Positions 28,084 to 36,781 are shown, counted from the first letter of the stretch. The stretch: 64,000 nucleotides of DNA from Rhizomicrobium electricum (GCF_011762045.1 NZ_JAASQS010000004.1:310001-374000); one strand, 5' to 3'. The notes: generated by a model not told the origin, from the sequence alone. Made by a program: numbers and translations.

Positions 28084-29275
28084 AGCACACCACTCCCGTC
28101 ATTTGCTCCGCGCGCCGCGCGGCGACAGCGTCGGCGTACAGCGCGAAGAGCTTTTCGAAATGACTTTCGATGTCGCCGATGCGCTCGGCGGCGATCGCTT
28201 CGGCCGCTGCCGACAGCGTCGGCCGGTCGCGGTTCAGGATCGCGACGAGCGCCTTTGCGGCCGCGTTTGCATCCCCGGCGCGATAGGTTTCGCCGCACGA
28301 GGGCTCCGCGAGATCGGCGGCGCCGCCGGTGCCGGGCACCACCACCGGCGTGCCGCAGCACAACGCTTCGGCTACGGAGAAGCCATAGGTTTCCGCCGAC
28401 GAGCCGTGCAGCACGACATCGGCCGACGCAATGGTGCGCGCCAGCGTCTCGCGATCCTTGAGCCAGCCGGCGAGATGGATATGGGCAGCCTTGGCGGCGC
28501 GCGCTGCGATGGTGCGGCGGATGAAACCGTCGCCGACCACATAGAATCCGATCGGCCGCGTTTCTTGCGCCTTCGTCACCGCATCGATCAGCATGCCGAC
28601 TCGCTTTTCGGGATGGAAGCGGCCGACGTTAAGCACCAGCGCCGCGTCCGGTTTGAGGCCGCATTGCGCAAGCAATTCGGCGCGTAAGCTTTCGTCGCGC
28701 AGGCGGGGGCGGAAAACGGCGCGTTCGACCCCGAACGGCACCGTGTGGATGTTCTTGAGGCCGTATTGCTGGAACCGCCGCTTGAGCCAGGTCCCGGCGA
28801 CGACGCAGCCGTCGTAGCGTGCATTGAGGCGGCGCAGATACGACCAGTACCAGCCGAACAATTTGTCGATCGTCTCCGGCTTCAGTTTTCCCGCCAGCAG
28901 CGTCTGCGGATAGACCGCGACCGGATCGGCATGCATGAACAGCATCTTCACGGCGTCGCCGCGCCATTTCGCGGCGTAATAGCCGCCGGTATAGGGCGAG
29001 GAGCCTTCCAGCACGTCGGGCTTTTCGGCGGCGATGGCGTCGAGCACGTCGCGCGAACCCCAGAAGGTGCGGTAGTTCTTGTCGAACGGCAGTTGCGGCG
29101 TCTTGAGCCAGACGATGCGCCCCCCTTCGCGCGGCTCATGCCGGTTTTCCGTGCCCGGAGCGATCACCGTGAGGTCGTGGCCGAGGCGGGCCGCCATCTT
29201 GAACTTCTGCTCGACATACGCGCGAACCCCGCCGCCGGTCGGCGAATAGAATTCGGAGACGTCGACAATCTTCAT
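28076..29275 (-). CDS. GT4-family glycosyltransferase C
   Basis: A 399-residue GT-B fold glycosyltransferase with N-terminal KIVDVSEFYSPTGGGVRAYVEQ, of which GGG is the acceptor-domain loop. The donor domain includes LNVGRFHPEKRVGMLIDAV and the GT4 signature HGSSAETYGFSVAEALCCGTPVVVPG with the Glu-x7-Glu pair. ATG 29275 overlaps the stop codon of the upstream GT4 gene (29272), so the two are translationally coupled. It is cytosolic. The acceptor is presumably the same lipid handled by the rest of the locus. Confidence 0.92.
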   Translation of the reverse strand: MKIVDVSEFYSPTGGGVRAYVEQKFKMAARLGHDLTVIAPGTENRHEPREGGRIVWLKTPQLPFDKNYRTFWGSRDVLDAIAAEKPDVLEGSSPYTGGYYAAKWRGDAVKMLFMHADPVAVYPQTLLAGKLKPETIDKLFGWYWSYLRRLNARYDGCVVAGTWLKRRFQQYGLKNIHTVPFGVERAVFRPRLRDESLRAELLAQCGLKPDAALVLNVGRFHPEKRVGMLIDAVTKAQETRPIGFYVVGDGFIRRTIAARAAKAAHIHLAGWLKDRETLARTIASADVVLHGSSAETYGFSVAEALCCGTPVVVPGTGGAADLAEPSCGETYRAGDANAAAKALVAILNRDRPTLSAAAEAIAAERIGDIESHFEKLFALYADAVAARRAEQMTGVVCCA

Positions 29276-30444
29276 CGTCCCACCACTGCGCGGTAATGGT
29301 CGAGGATCTTCGCCATGCTCTCGTCCCACGAGAAGGTCAGGGCGCGTTCGCGGGCCGCGATGCTGAAACGGGTGCGCAACTCTTCGTCGCGCGCCAGGAC
29401 GGCAAGCCGTCCGGCAAATCCGTTGGCATTGCGCGGCGTCTCGAGATAGCCGGTTTCGCCGTGGACGACCAGCGAGCGGCTACCGGTGGCATTGGCGCAG
29501 ATGCACGGCAGGCCCGATGCCATCGCTTCCAGCGTGACGTTGCCGAAGGTTTCGGTTTCGCTCGGGAACAGAAACACGTCGGACGCCGCATAGGCTGCCG
29601 CCAACTCCTCGCCTTCGAGAAATCCGGCGAACACCGCGCCCGGCAATCCCTGTTCCAGGATGCCGCGATCCGGTCCGTCGCCGACGATCAGCACGCGATG
29701 CGGCATGCCGCGGGCGGCGAACAGCTTGAGGCTCGCCACCACGGTGTCGAGTTCCTTTTCGCGCACCAGACGCGACACGAATGTCACGACGAATTCGTCG
29801 GGTCCGATGCCGTGCTTGGCGCGCCACGCCGGCGAACGCTTGTCCGGATTGAACAAGCGCGTGTCGACACCGCGCGGCCACAGCTTGAACGCGCTCTGCA
29901 CGCCGTCGGCTTTCAGTGCGTCCAGCATCGAGCCGCTCGGCACATAGACTTCGCGTGCGGCACCGTAGGCAAAGCGCAGATAGCGCTTCAGCAGTCCTTC
30001 GGCGAGCGCGGAGCCGGGATAATGCTTGAGATAGGTGTCGAACCGCGTATGGCAGGACGCCACCAGCGGGACGTTCAACGCCTTGGCGGCGCGGATGGCA
30101 CTGTAGCCGAGCGGATCGGGCGCCAACGCCAGATGAATCAGATCGGGCTTGAACGCGGCCAGCGGCGCTTTCGGAATCGCGAAAGCGAGACGGTATTCGG
30201 AGCGCAGCGGTACCGGAATCGACGGCACCGGCACCAGCGTTCCGGCATGATCGAGCGCAGCGGTTTTGCCGACCGGTGCGAACACCAGCACTTCGACGCC
30301 ATGCCGTTCGAGATAAGTGACCAGCCGGTTCAACGTCAGTGCGACGCCGTCGCGGATGTAATTGTACGAACTCGCAACCAGCGCGACGCGCAGAGGTCGC
30401 GCATCGTTGTTCCGAACTATCGGGCTACTGGTCTGAACCGACAC
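29272..30444 (-). CDS. GT4-family glycosyltransferase D (MgtA/SqdX-like)
   Basis: This GT-B fold enzyme, 390 residues from the chosen start, resembles the MgtA/SqdX class that glycosylates diacylglycerol-type lipids. It shows VALVASSYNYIRDGVALTLNR near the N-terminus, HTRFDTYLKHY near residue 125, FVSRLVREKELDTVV near 220 and the signature FPSETETFGNVTLEAMASGLP near 310. I chose GTG 30444 because the longer frame begins with a TTG at 30525 that would overlap the divergent SDR start; this choice is uncertain. A short divergent promoter region of about 80 bp separates it from the SDR gene. Confidence 0.9.
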   Translation of the reverse strand: MSVQTSSPIVRNNDARPLRVALVASSYNYIRDGVALTLNRLVTYLERHGVEVLVFAPVGKTAALDHAGTLVPVPSIPVPLRSEYRLAFAIPKAPLAAFKPDLIHLALAPDPLGYSAIRAAKALNVPLVASCHTRFDTYLKHYPGSALAEGLLKRYLRFAYGAAREVYVPSGSMLDALKADGVQSAFKLWPRGVDTRLFNPDKRSPAWRAKHGIGPDEFVVTFVSRLVREKELDTVVASLKLFAARGMPHRVLIVGDGPDRGILEQGLPGAVFAGFLEGEELAAAYAASDVFLFPSETETFGNVTLEAMASGLPCICANATGSRSLVVHGETGYLETPRNANGFAGRLAVLARDEELRTRFSIAARERALTFSWDESMAKILDHYRAVVGR

Positions 30445-30524
30445 GGCTTTTGAATGTCCCAAGTGCAGCTTTACAAAATGTCCGGGGCGTGGCTTTGTCA
30501 ACCGGGGCCTGATTAACTGAAACA

Positions 30525-31262
30525 ATGGGAAATATTCTGATATCCGGCGCGTCCAGCGGTATCGGTGCCGCTTTGGCCCACGCCTATGCCGCGCCGGGCG
30601 TCGATCTCACATTGTGGGGTCGTGATCGCGCAAGGCTTCAGTCTGTGGCCGAAACGTGCCGCGCGCGTGGTGCACATGTTGCGACAAGCTCGTTCGATCT
30701 GACCGATCTGGAGGCGCTGCATGCCGCGCTCGATGCGGCCGTGTGTCCCGACATCGCGATCTTCAACGCAGGATTGGGCGGCAGTGTGCCGCATGACGCG
30801 GTTGCACAGGATTCGCGGGCTGCGGGCCGCATGGCGATGGTGAATTTCGTTGCACCGGTGATCGGCGCCAATGCCGTAGCAGACAAAATGGGGCGGCGCG
30901 GAGCGGGACATATCGTGCTGGTGGGGTCGATTGCCGCTTTGTTCCCGCTGCCGATGGCGCCAACGTATTCCGGTTCCAAGGCGGGTATTAAAATGTTTGC
31001 GGAAGCTTTGGACGCCCGGATGCGCCGTCACGGCGTGTTCGTTACCCTTGTTTCTCCCGGTTTCATCGATACGCCGATGAGCCAAAGCGTGACGGAGCCC
31101 AAGCCTTTCTTGATGACGCCGGAAAAAGCTGCAGCCGTCATCAAGCGCAAGGTGGCGCGCGGTGCGAGGCAAGTTGTCGTACCGTGGCAATATGCGGCCA
31201 TCGGCGCACTGTCCCGCGTGGTCCCCAAATTCCTGGTGCGGGCGATCCTGTCAAAGTTCTAA
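30525..31262 (+). CDS. SDR-family reductase (candidate 3-ketosphinganine-type reductase)
   Basis: The 245-residue protein is a classical short-chain dehydrogenase. The cofactor loop is SGASSGIG at residues 7-14, NAG is at 81-83, and the catalytic residues are Asn107, Ser135, Tyr148 and Lys152. A C-terminal hydrophobic segment (PWQYAAIGALSRVVPKFLVRAIL) could bind the membrane, as in lipid-active SDRs such as ketosphinganine reductases. Its place ahead of a serine-palmitoyltransferase-like gene fits reduction of a 3-keto lipid product, but the family is broad and this is inference. It begins a plus-strand run ending at the terminator at 35443. Confidence 0.85.
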   Translation: MGNILISGASSGIGAALAHAYAAPGVDLTLWGRDRARLQSVAETCRARGAHVATSSFDLTDLEALHAALDAAVCPDIAIFNAGLGGSVPHDAVAQDSRAAGRMAMVNFVAPVIGANAVADKMGRRGAGHIVLVGSIAALFPLPMAPTYSGSKAGIKMFAEALDARMRRHGVFVTLVSPGFIDTPMSQSVTEPKPFLMTPEKAAAVIKRKVARGARQVVVPWQYAAIGALSRVVPKFLVRAILSKF

Positions 31263-31329
31263 GTTTGCCCTCGGCTCGGGGGGCGTTGTATGGTCCGCCA
31301 CTCCACACATTTCGGCCCAGGGGGCAGTT

Positions 31330-32295
31330 CTGTCGGAAAAGCTGCGTACACGGATTGAAACGCTGAGGCAGTTCGCCAAGGTCAAGCTCGACACGCGGTT
31401 GGGCCGCGCGGCGCAGCATGGCGTGCGCTGGGGCATTCCGATTCTTTTGTTGGGATTGGTCGCCTACGGCCTGACGCGGATCGGCTGGAGCAATATCTAT
31501 GCGTCGCGCCCGTCGTCGGTCCTGTTCTATCTCGTGCTGGCATTGCCGTTTTTCGTGCAGCCGATCGGCGATCTCATCCTCTACCGCTATCTTCTCGGTG
31601 TCGGACGGGCGCTGCCGCTGTGGATCCTCTTGCGCAAGCGCTACATGAACACGGTGATGCTCGACTATTCCGGCGAGGTCTACCTGTTCTTCTGGATTCG
31701 CAAGACGCTGAAGATCGACGGCAATTTCCTGATGCACGCGGTGAAGGATTCGAGCGTGCTGTCGGCCGCCGGCGGGCTCGTCGTGTTGTGGGTGATGTTC
31801 GTGATCCTCCTGGTCGAGCATCTCATCACCCTGCCGTCGATCCAGATCGGCCGCTGGCCGCTGCTGCTGATCGGATCGGTGCCGCTGCTGCTGGGCATTG
31901 CGCTGTTCGTCGGCAACCGCAAACTGACGGCGCTGAGCCGCAAGCAGATTGGCGTCACGTTCTCCATCCATCTGACGCGTTGCATCGTGGCGCTGTGGCT
32001 CGAGTATGTGCTGTGGTGGCTGTCGGGCGCGCTGCCGTCGAGCGGCGATTGCTTCAAGTTCGTCGCCTTGCGCCTTTTGGTGACGCGCCTGCCGCTGATC
32101 CCATCGAAGGATCTCGTGTTCGTCGGCGTTGCCATGGCGGCGGCGGGCTCGATGGCGGTGTCGGCGCCCAAGGTCGCCGCCGTGCTGGTGCTGATGACGG
32201 TGATCGACAAGATCGAAGATCTCGTCGTGGTCGGCGTTCCGTGGCTGGTCCAGCAGGTGCGCTTCCGGCGCAGCGCAGGCGAGGCGGCGTCGTGA
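31330..32295 (+). CDS. Polytopic membrane protein of unknown function
   Basis: This protein of about 321 residues has seven or eight membrane segments and a conserved-looking end (LVTRLPLIPSKDLVFVGVAM) that weakly recalls flippase-like (LPG synthase membrane domain) proteins. No ATG, GTG or TTG occurs in frame between the SDR stop and the CTG at 31330; that CTG has AGGGGG at 31319-31324, five bases upstream, and is my chosen start. A TTG at 31399 is the fallback. Its stop overlaps the GTG of the glycosyltransferase gene that follows (GTGA). A role in moving a lipid or lipid-linked sugar across the membrane is conceivable but unproven. Confidence 0.7.
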   Translation: MSEKLRTRIETLRQFAKVKLDTRLGRAAQHGVRWGIPILLLGLVAYGLTRIGWSNIYASRPSSVLFYLVLALPFFVQPIGDLILYRYLLGVGRALPLWILLRKRYMNTVMLDYSGEVYLFFWIRKTLKIDGNFLMHAVKDSSVLSAAGGLVVLWVMFVILLVEHLITLPSIQIGRWPLLLIGSVPLLLGIALFVGNRKLTALSRKQIGVTFSIHLTRCIVALWLEYVLWWLSGALPSSGDCFKFVALRLLVTRLPLIPSKDLVFVGVAMAAAGSMAVSAPKVAAVLVLMTVIDKIEDLVVVGVPWLVQQVRFRRSAGEAAS

Positions 32296-34157
32296 GCGCC
32301 GCGGCCGTGTTGTGGCGGCGGTGGCGCGCTTCGCCGCTGTTCTGGATTCTGCTCTGCGCCGCACTCGCCCGTACCGCTGCGATCTGGTGGGGACTGCCGG
32401 CTTCCGACGGCTGGGACGACGACGGTGTGGCGCCGCGCAATTTCCTCGTCGGTTTGGTCGAGACCTACACGCCGGGCCATCACTTCGCCTATCCGCCGTT
32501 TCACATGTTCATCCTGACGGTGCTGTCGCTGCCCGGCATCGTTGCGGCCTTGCTGAGCGCGCCGTCGTTCGCGCCGAAGGATGTCATCGCCGAGATGATC
32601 CACGTGCCGTACATGACTTATTTTGCGGTCGTGGCGCGGTTGGTCTCGATAGCGTTTTCGCTCGGTACCATCGCGGTTGCAGCGCGAATGGGCGAGATGC
32701 TCGGCGGCAAGCGTGCCGGCTGGCTGGCGGCGGCGGCGTTGGCCTTGAACGGCGGCCTTACCTACTACGGCCAGGTCACAAATCTCGACGGCCCCTCGCT
32801 GTTCTGGGCGATGCTGTCGCTGTTCCTGTTCATGCGGGTGATGGTCGAACACGACCTGAAGCCGGTGCGTTGGGCGTGTCTGGCGGCGGCCGCGGCGGTC
32901 GCGACCAAGGATCAGACCTATGCCGTCTTCGCGCTGGCATTGCCGGCGGGCTTGATCGTTTGGTTCGCCGTCGATGCTTGGGCGCGCGCGAACGCGGCGG
33001 TCGTGTTGAAACAGGTGGCGCTGTGGGGCGCGATCGCGATCGCGGCCGTGCTCGTGATCGACGGTGCGCTCGTCAATCCGCACGGCTTCGCCGATCGCAT
33101 TGCATTGCTGACCGGCTCGGCGAGCCAGGACTATGCCGAGTATCAGAACAACCTCGCCGGACGGCTCGCGGTGGCGAGCGACATGGCAGCGCATTTCACG
33201 CGGTACTATCCGACCTCGGCGGCGGTGCTGTTGGTGCTGGGTGTCGTGGCTGTAATGCGTCGCTCCGGCGGGACCCTGGCCGCCGGTTTGCTGCCTGTTT
33301 TGGCGGCAGTCTCGTTCACGGTTGCATTCAATTTCGTCGCGCTCCGCACGGAAACCCGCTTCGTCCTGCCGCAGTCGGTGGTTCTCGCCGTCATGATCGG
33401 CCTCGGTGCCGACTTACTGTTGGCGATCGTCAAGAAACAGTGGCTTGCGAATACGGCTTTGATTGCAGTTGCCGCCTGGGCGGGGTATGGCGTTGTCGGA
33501 GTTCACACCGCGTTCTGGCTAGACCCACGCTATGACGCGGAAGCTTGGCTCAAGAGCCAGGTGCGTCCAGGCGACCGGGTTGAAATTTATGGCCTGAATG
33601 CGTATCTGCCGCGTCTGCCGGAGAACGCCAGGGTCAGCCGAGTCGGCCTGAAGCCGCTCAAGGCCCGGAATCCGTTGCCACAGGTGACGGAGATTCTGCA
33701 GCCCTACGGCGCGATTGCCACCCGGAATCCGCGATTCCTTGTGGTTACCGGCTTCTGGGTACAGGACTATTTGGCCCCGGAAGGGGTTGTTGCGGAGCGG
33801 GGACGCACCCAGGCAAAGGTGCGGGAAGTGGCATTACGAGACGTGGACGCGCGGGGGTTTTTTGGGGCACTGTTCGCCCAACGGCTTCCGTACCGGCTTG
33901 TCCACCGGTCCGACTATTCTGGCCCGCTGGAGCCTGATCTTGATGCGTACGAGAGCCTTAGACAGTCCGTGTTTATCTTCGAAAGGGAGCCCGCCGGGGC
34001 AGTTGCGCCAATTGTCACAGCCCCGAAATCGGCGGCCACGACGCTGCCAAACCCCCTATACCGGCCCATATGGGGGTGGACCGACACCAGGGCTGGGGCG
34101 CCGTTTACGTTCGTTGTCACGAGGACTTGCTTTCGTTTCCTTGGGTTATCATATTGA
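32292..34157 (+). CDS. GT39/PMT-like membrane glycosyltransferase
   Basis: The 621-residue protein has about ten membrane segments in its first 430 residues followed by a soluble periplasmic domain. The first periplasmic loop carries the acidic SDGWDDDG near residue 40 and YPPFHMF near 57, as in GT-C enzymes that use polyprenyl-phosphate sugar donors (ArnT, PMT families). It should add a sugar on the periplasmic side. The start is GTG 32292, overlapping the upstream stop. The last ~40 residues are low in complexity, and the final 600 bp look less GC-rich at third positions than the rest, so the exact C-terminus is less certain. Confidence 0.8.
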   Translation: MSAAAVLWRRWRASPLFWILLCAALARTAAIWWGLPASDGWDDDGVAPRNFLVGLVETYTPGHHFAYPPFHMFILTVLSLPGIVAALLSAPSFAPKDVIAEMIHVPYMTYFAVVARLVSIAFSLGTIAVAARMGEMLGGKRAGWLAAAALALNGGLTYYGQVTNLDGPSLFWAMLSLFLFMRVMVEHDLKPVRWACLAAAAAVATKDQTYAVFALALPAGLIVWFAVDAWARANAAVVLKQVALWGAIAIAAVLVIDGALVNPHGFADRIALLTGSASQDYAEYQNNLAGRLAVASDMAAHFTRYYPTSAAVLLVLGVVAVMRRSGGTLAAGLLPVLAAVSFTVAFNFVALRTETRFVLPQSVVLAVMIGLGADLLLAIVKKQWLANTALIAVAAWAGYGVVGVHTAFWLDPRYDAEAWLKSQVRPGDRVEIYGLNAYLPRLPENARVSRVGLKPLKARNPLPQVTEILQPYGAIATRNPRFLVVTGFWVQDYLAPEGVVAERGRTQAKVREVALRDVDARGFFGALFAQRLPYRLVHRSDYSGPLEPDLDAYESLRQSVFIFEREPAGAVAPIVTAPKSAATTLPNPLYRPIWGWTDTRAGAPFTFVVTRTCFRFLGLSY

Positions 34158-34181
34158 TCGAACTTGGGGTTGGGACGCGTA

Positions 34182-35411
34182 ATGGCATCTGATTTCTCAT
34201 TGGCGGGCTACATCGTCCGGCGGGCGCGCTTGGTCGGCGGTTCGGTACTGGAGAATGGAAACCCCTTCTTCGCGCCGCTCGATCGTCTGCAGGCAGACGC
34301 TCGCAGCCATGGCACCGTGCTCACAAGCTTCGCGAATTACGACTATCTCGGCATTTCCGATCATTCTGCGATCAAGAATGCCGCACATGCGGCGCTTGAT
34401 CGCGTGGGGGTCGGCGCGCTGGGTTCTCGGCTCGTCGGGGGCGAGCGGCTGATCCATGCGGACTTCGAAAGTGCCCTTGCAAAATTCGTCGGTTCGGAAG
34501 CCGCTTTGACGCTGGTCAGCGGCTATCTCACCAACCTGACGACGATTTCGAGCCTGCTCGGCAAGCGCGATCTGATCCTTTACGACGAACTGAGCCACAA
34601 CTCGATTATGGCGGGCGTGCAGTCGTGCAAGGCCGATGCGGTCGAGTTCCGGCACAACGACATGGAATATCTGCGCCACGTCCTTCAGACGCAGCGCGCC
34701 GAGCACCGCAACTGTCTCATCGTGGTGGAAAGCCTCTACTCGATGGACGGCGACATCGCCAACCTGCCCGAGCTGTTGAAGCTCAAGGACGAGTTCAACG
34801 CCTGGCTGTTGGTCGACGAAGCCCACTCCATCGGCGTGCTCGGTAAGAGCGGTCGCGGCATCTGCGAGCATTTCGGGGAAGACCCCAAGCGCATCGATCT
34901 CATCATCGGCACGTTGTCCAAGACGTTCGTCTCCTGCGGCGGCTTCATCTGCGGCCAAAAGGTGATCCTGGACTGGCTGAAGTATCTGCTGCCGGGCTTC
35001 GTCTACAGCGTCGGCCTGCCGCCGGTGATCGCCGCCGCGGCGGGTGCCGCGTTGCAGGTGATCGAGGACGAGCCGAGCCGTGTCGGCAAGCTGCAGGACA
35101 ACGCCCAGCGCTTCCTGATCAAGGCCAGGGAAGCCGGTCTGTCGACCGGACCCGCGGAAGGTTATGCCATCGTGCCGGTGATGTTCCCCGACATGAAGTC
35201 GACCATGGCGGCGTCGGACTACCTGATGCAGCGCGGCATTTATGCCCCGCCGATCGTTCAGGTGGGCGTGCCGAAGGGCCTGCCGCGCATCCGCTTCTTC
35301 ATCTCCGCCCGCCACAGCTTCGAGGAAATCGATCGCACGATCGAAGCCCTCAAGGCGTTCTCGGCAGGCTTGGCGAAGACACCGGTTCCGCCCGAGCCGG
35401 TTCCGGCCTAA
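34182..35411 (+). CDS. Serine palmitoyltransferase-like alpha-oxoamine synthase
   Basis: This 409-residue PLP enzyme of the alpha-oxoamine synthase family condenses an amino acid with an acyl-CoA or acyl-ACP. The PLP lysine is Lys247 in GTLSKTFVSCGG, the ring-stacking His139 lies in DELSHNS, and VDEAHSIG (residues 211-218) holds the Asp and His contacts. The glycine-rich GVGALGSRLVGG near residue 80 is family-typical. Members include serine palmitoyltransferase, KBL, BioF and polyketide-linked enzymes. The context (SDR, dedicated ACP, ceramide-synthase-like gene, glycosyltransferases; no bio genes) favours sphingoid-base formation. It ends 31 bp before a strong terminator. Confidence 0.85.
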   Translation: MASDFSLAGYIVRRARLVGGSVLENGNPFFAPLDRLQADARSHGTVLTSFANYDYLGISDHSAIKNAAHAALDRVGVGALGSRLVGGERLIHADFESALAKFVGSEAALTLVSGYLTNLTTISSLLGKRDLILYDELSHNSIMAGVQSCKADAVEFRHNDMEYLRHVLQTQRAEHRNCLIVVESLYSMDGDIANLPELLKLKDEFNAWLLVDEAHSIGVLGKSGRGICEHFGEDPKRIDLIIGTLSKTFVSCGGFICGQKVILDWLKYLLPGFVYSVGLPPVIAAAAGAALQVIEDEPSRVGKLQDNAQRFLIKAREAGLSTGPAEGYAIVPVMFPDMKSTMAASDYLMQRGIYAPPIVQVGVPKGLPRIRFFISARHSFEEIDRTIEALKAFSAGLAKTPVPPEPVPA

Positions 35412-35442
35412 GCGGCGTCATCCGACGATAAACGTTATGCAG

Positions 35443-35473
35443 AAAGACCGGCCGCAAGGCCGGTCTTTTCGTT
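35443..35473. terminator. Bidirectional terminator between the SPT-like and GNAT-like genes
   Basis: AAAGACCGGCC (35443-35453) and GGCCGGTCTTT (35458-35468) pair perfectly around a GCAA tetraloop, followed by TCGTTT. The A-rich left flank gives a T-run on the other strand, so it can serve both convergent genes. Confidence 0.88.
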
Positions 35474-35507
35474 TCGGGAGTACGATGCTGGCACCAGTCC
35501 GGATCAA

Positions 35508-36668
35508 TCAGCCGATCGTCTTTTCGAAGATGCGATAGCGCTTGTTGATGTGACAGCCGAACGCCTCCAGCATGCGCTTGATCGGCTCGTTGGAATCGAG
35601 AATCCACGACAGCTCGGCGGTCTCGGCTTTGCGGACATACTCGGTTTTCTGGCAGGCCTTGATCATCAACAGCGCGATCACGGCGCCGGCCGGGGTGGTG
35701 CGGTACTGGCGGCGCACGCCCATCAGCGCCAGGCGTCCCGATTTCACGTTGCGCGTCTTCAACCGCCAGATCAGCTTGACGAGGCCGAGCGGGAACAGCT
35801 TGCCGTTCAGGTCCTTGATGAACTCGTTGATGTTGGGAAGCATCATGGCGACGCCGACGGGCTCGCCGTCGTATTCGGCAATCACCAACGCTTCCGGCTT
35901 GAGGATCAGCTTGAACAACGCGCCGATTTCCGCGAGCTCGTCGTAGGTGATCGGCACGAAGCCCCAGTTGTCGGCCCAGGCGTCGTTGATGATGTCGCGG
36001 ATCAGCTCGATTTCGCCGGGAAAACTCTCCTTGTCCATGCGGATCGGGCGCATCGCGAAAGCGTGCTTGCGTTTGCCTTTCTCGATCATCTTTTCGAGGA
36101 TGTCGCCGAAGGGCTCTTGCGCCGAGCGCTCGTAGGCCAGCACGTCCTGGGCCGGGGTGTAGCCCTGCTCCAGAATGCGGTTTTGATAATAGGGCAGGTG
36201 GTGGCCCATCATGACGTTGGGCGGGGTATCGAAGCCGTCGACCAGCAAGCCCGGCTCGTCCCACATATTGAAGCTGACCGGGCCGAGCACCCGGCGGATG
36301 CCTTCGTTCCTCAGCCACTCTTCGCCCTTGCCAAGCAGTGCGGCGAACACGCTCGCGTCATCGATCGCCTCCAGAAAGCCGAAATGGCCGGTGGCGTCGT
36401 GGTGCTGTTCGAGGTGGAGGAAGTCGATCTGGGCCGTCATACGGCCGACCGGCTCGCCATTCTTGAGTGCCAGCCAGAAGCTCGCCTTGGCGTGCTTGAA
36501 ATAGGCGTTGTGATGCGCCTGGAAGTGGGTCTGACGCTCGATCAAGAGCGGCGGCACCCAGTTGGGGTCGCCGGCATAGAGCCGTTGGGGCAGGCGGTGG
36601 AAGGCACGCCACAGCGTGGCGCCTTCGACCGGTATCACGGTCACGGAATTATCGGCCGCAGGCGTCAT
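35508..36668 (-). CDS. GNAT-fold N-acyltransferase, bacterial ceramide synthase-like
   Basis: The 386-residue cytosolic protein opens with the pattern FHRLPQRLYAGDPNWVPPLL and AYFKHAKASFWLALKNGEPVGRM, typical of a family of large GNAT-like proteins; to my recollection the Caulobacter ceramide synthase bCerS belongs to this family. Central motifs are GPVSFNMWDEPGLLVDGFD near residue 130 and DIINDAWADNWGFVPIT near 215. N-acylation of a long-chain base by this enzyme would complete ceramide made via the adjacent SPT-like gene, which is convergent across one terminator. I chose ATG 36668, which gives the usual N-terminus. The catalytic assignment is inference from family and neighbourhood. Confidence 0.75.
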   Translation of the reverse strand: MTPAADNSVTVIPVEGATLWRAFHRLPQRLYAGDPNWVPPLLIERQTHFQAHHNAYFKHAKASFWLALKNGEPVGRMTAQIDFLHLEQHHDATGHFGFLEAIDDASVFAALLGKGEEWLRNEGIRRVLGPVSFNMWDEPGLLVDGFDTPPNVMMGHHLPYYQNRILEQGYTPAQDVLAYERSAQEPFGDILEKMIEKGKRKHAFAMRPIRMDKESFPGEIELIRDIINDAWADNWGFVPITYDELAEIGALFKLILKPEALVIAEYDGEPVGVAMMLPNINEFIKDLNGKLFPLGLVKLIWRLKTRNVKSGRLALMGVRRQYRTTPAGAVIALLMIKACQKTEYVRKAETAELSWILDSNEPIKRMLEAFGCHINKRYRIFEKTIG

Positions 36669-36707
36669 GGCACGCACCTCGAAAAGCGGGCGCGCCTCTC
36701 TAGGAAA

Positions 36708-36732
36708 ATCGTGACGCAAATACAATCACGAT
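36708..36732 (-). terminator. Possible minus-strand terminator after the 36.8-kb hypothetical gene
   Basis: ATCGTGA (36708-36714) and TCACGAT (36726-36732) are inverted with an 11-nt spacer. Read on the minus strand, the hairpin is followed by TTTT, about 50 bp past the stop of the hypothetical gene. Confidence 0.4.
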
Positions 36733-36781
36733 GTTGCTCCACCCGCTCCCGCGCTGCGTCCCGCGGGAGTGGTGGACAGCC

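Noticed and set aside
18072..36668. The locus as a capsule or O-antigen cluster
   Set aside because: There is no Wzx, Wzy, Wza/Wzc, initiating sugar-phosphate transferase or nucleotide-sugar synthesis gene; PLP synthase, ACP/KAS and an Lpt-like pump point to a lipid instead. Involvement in LPS core modification remains possible.
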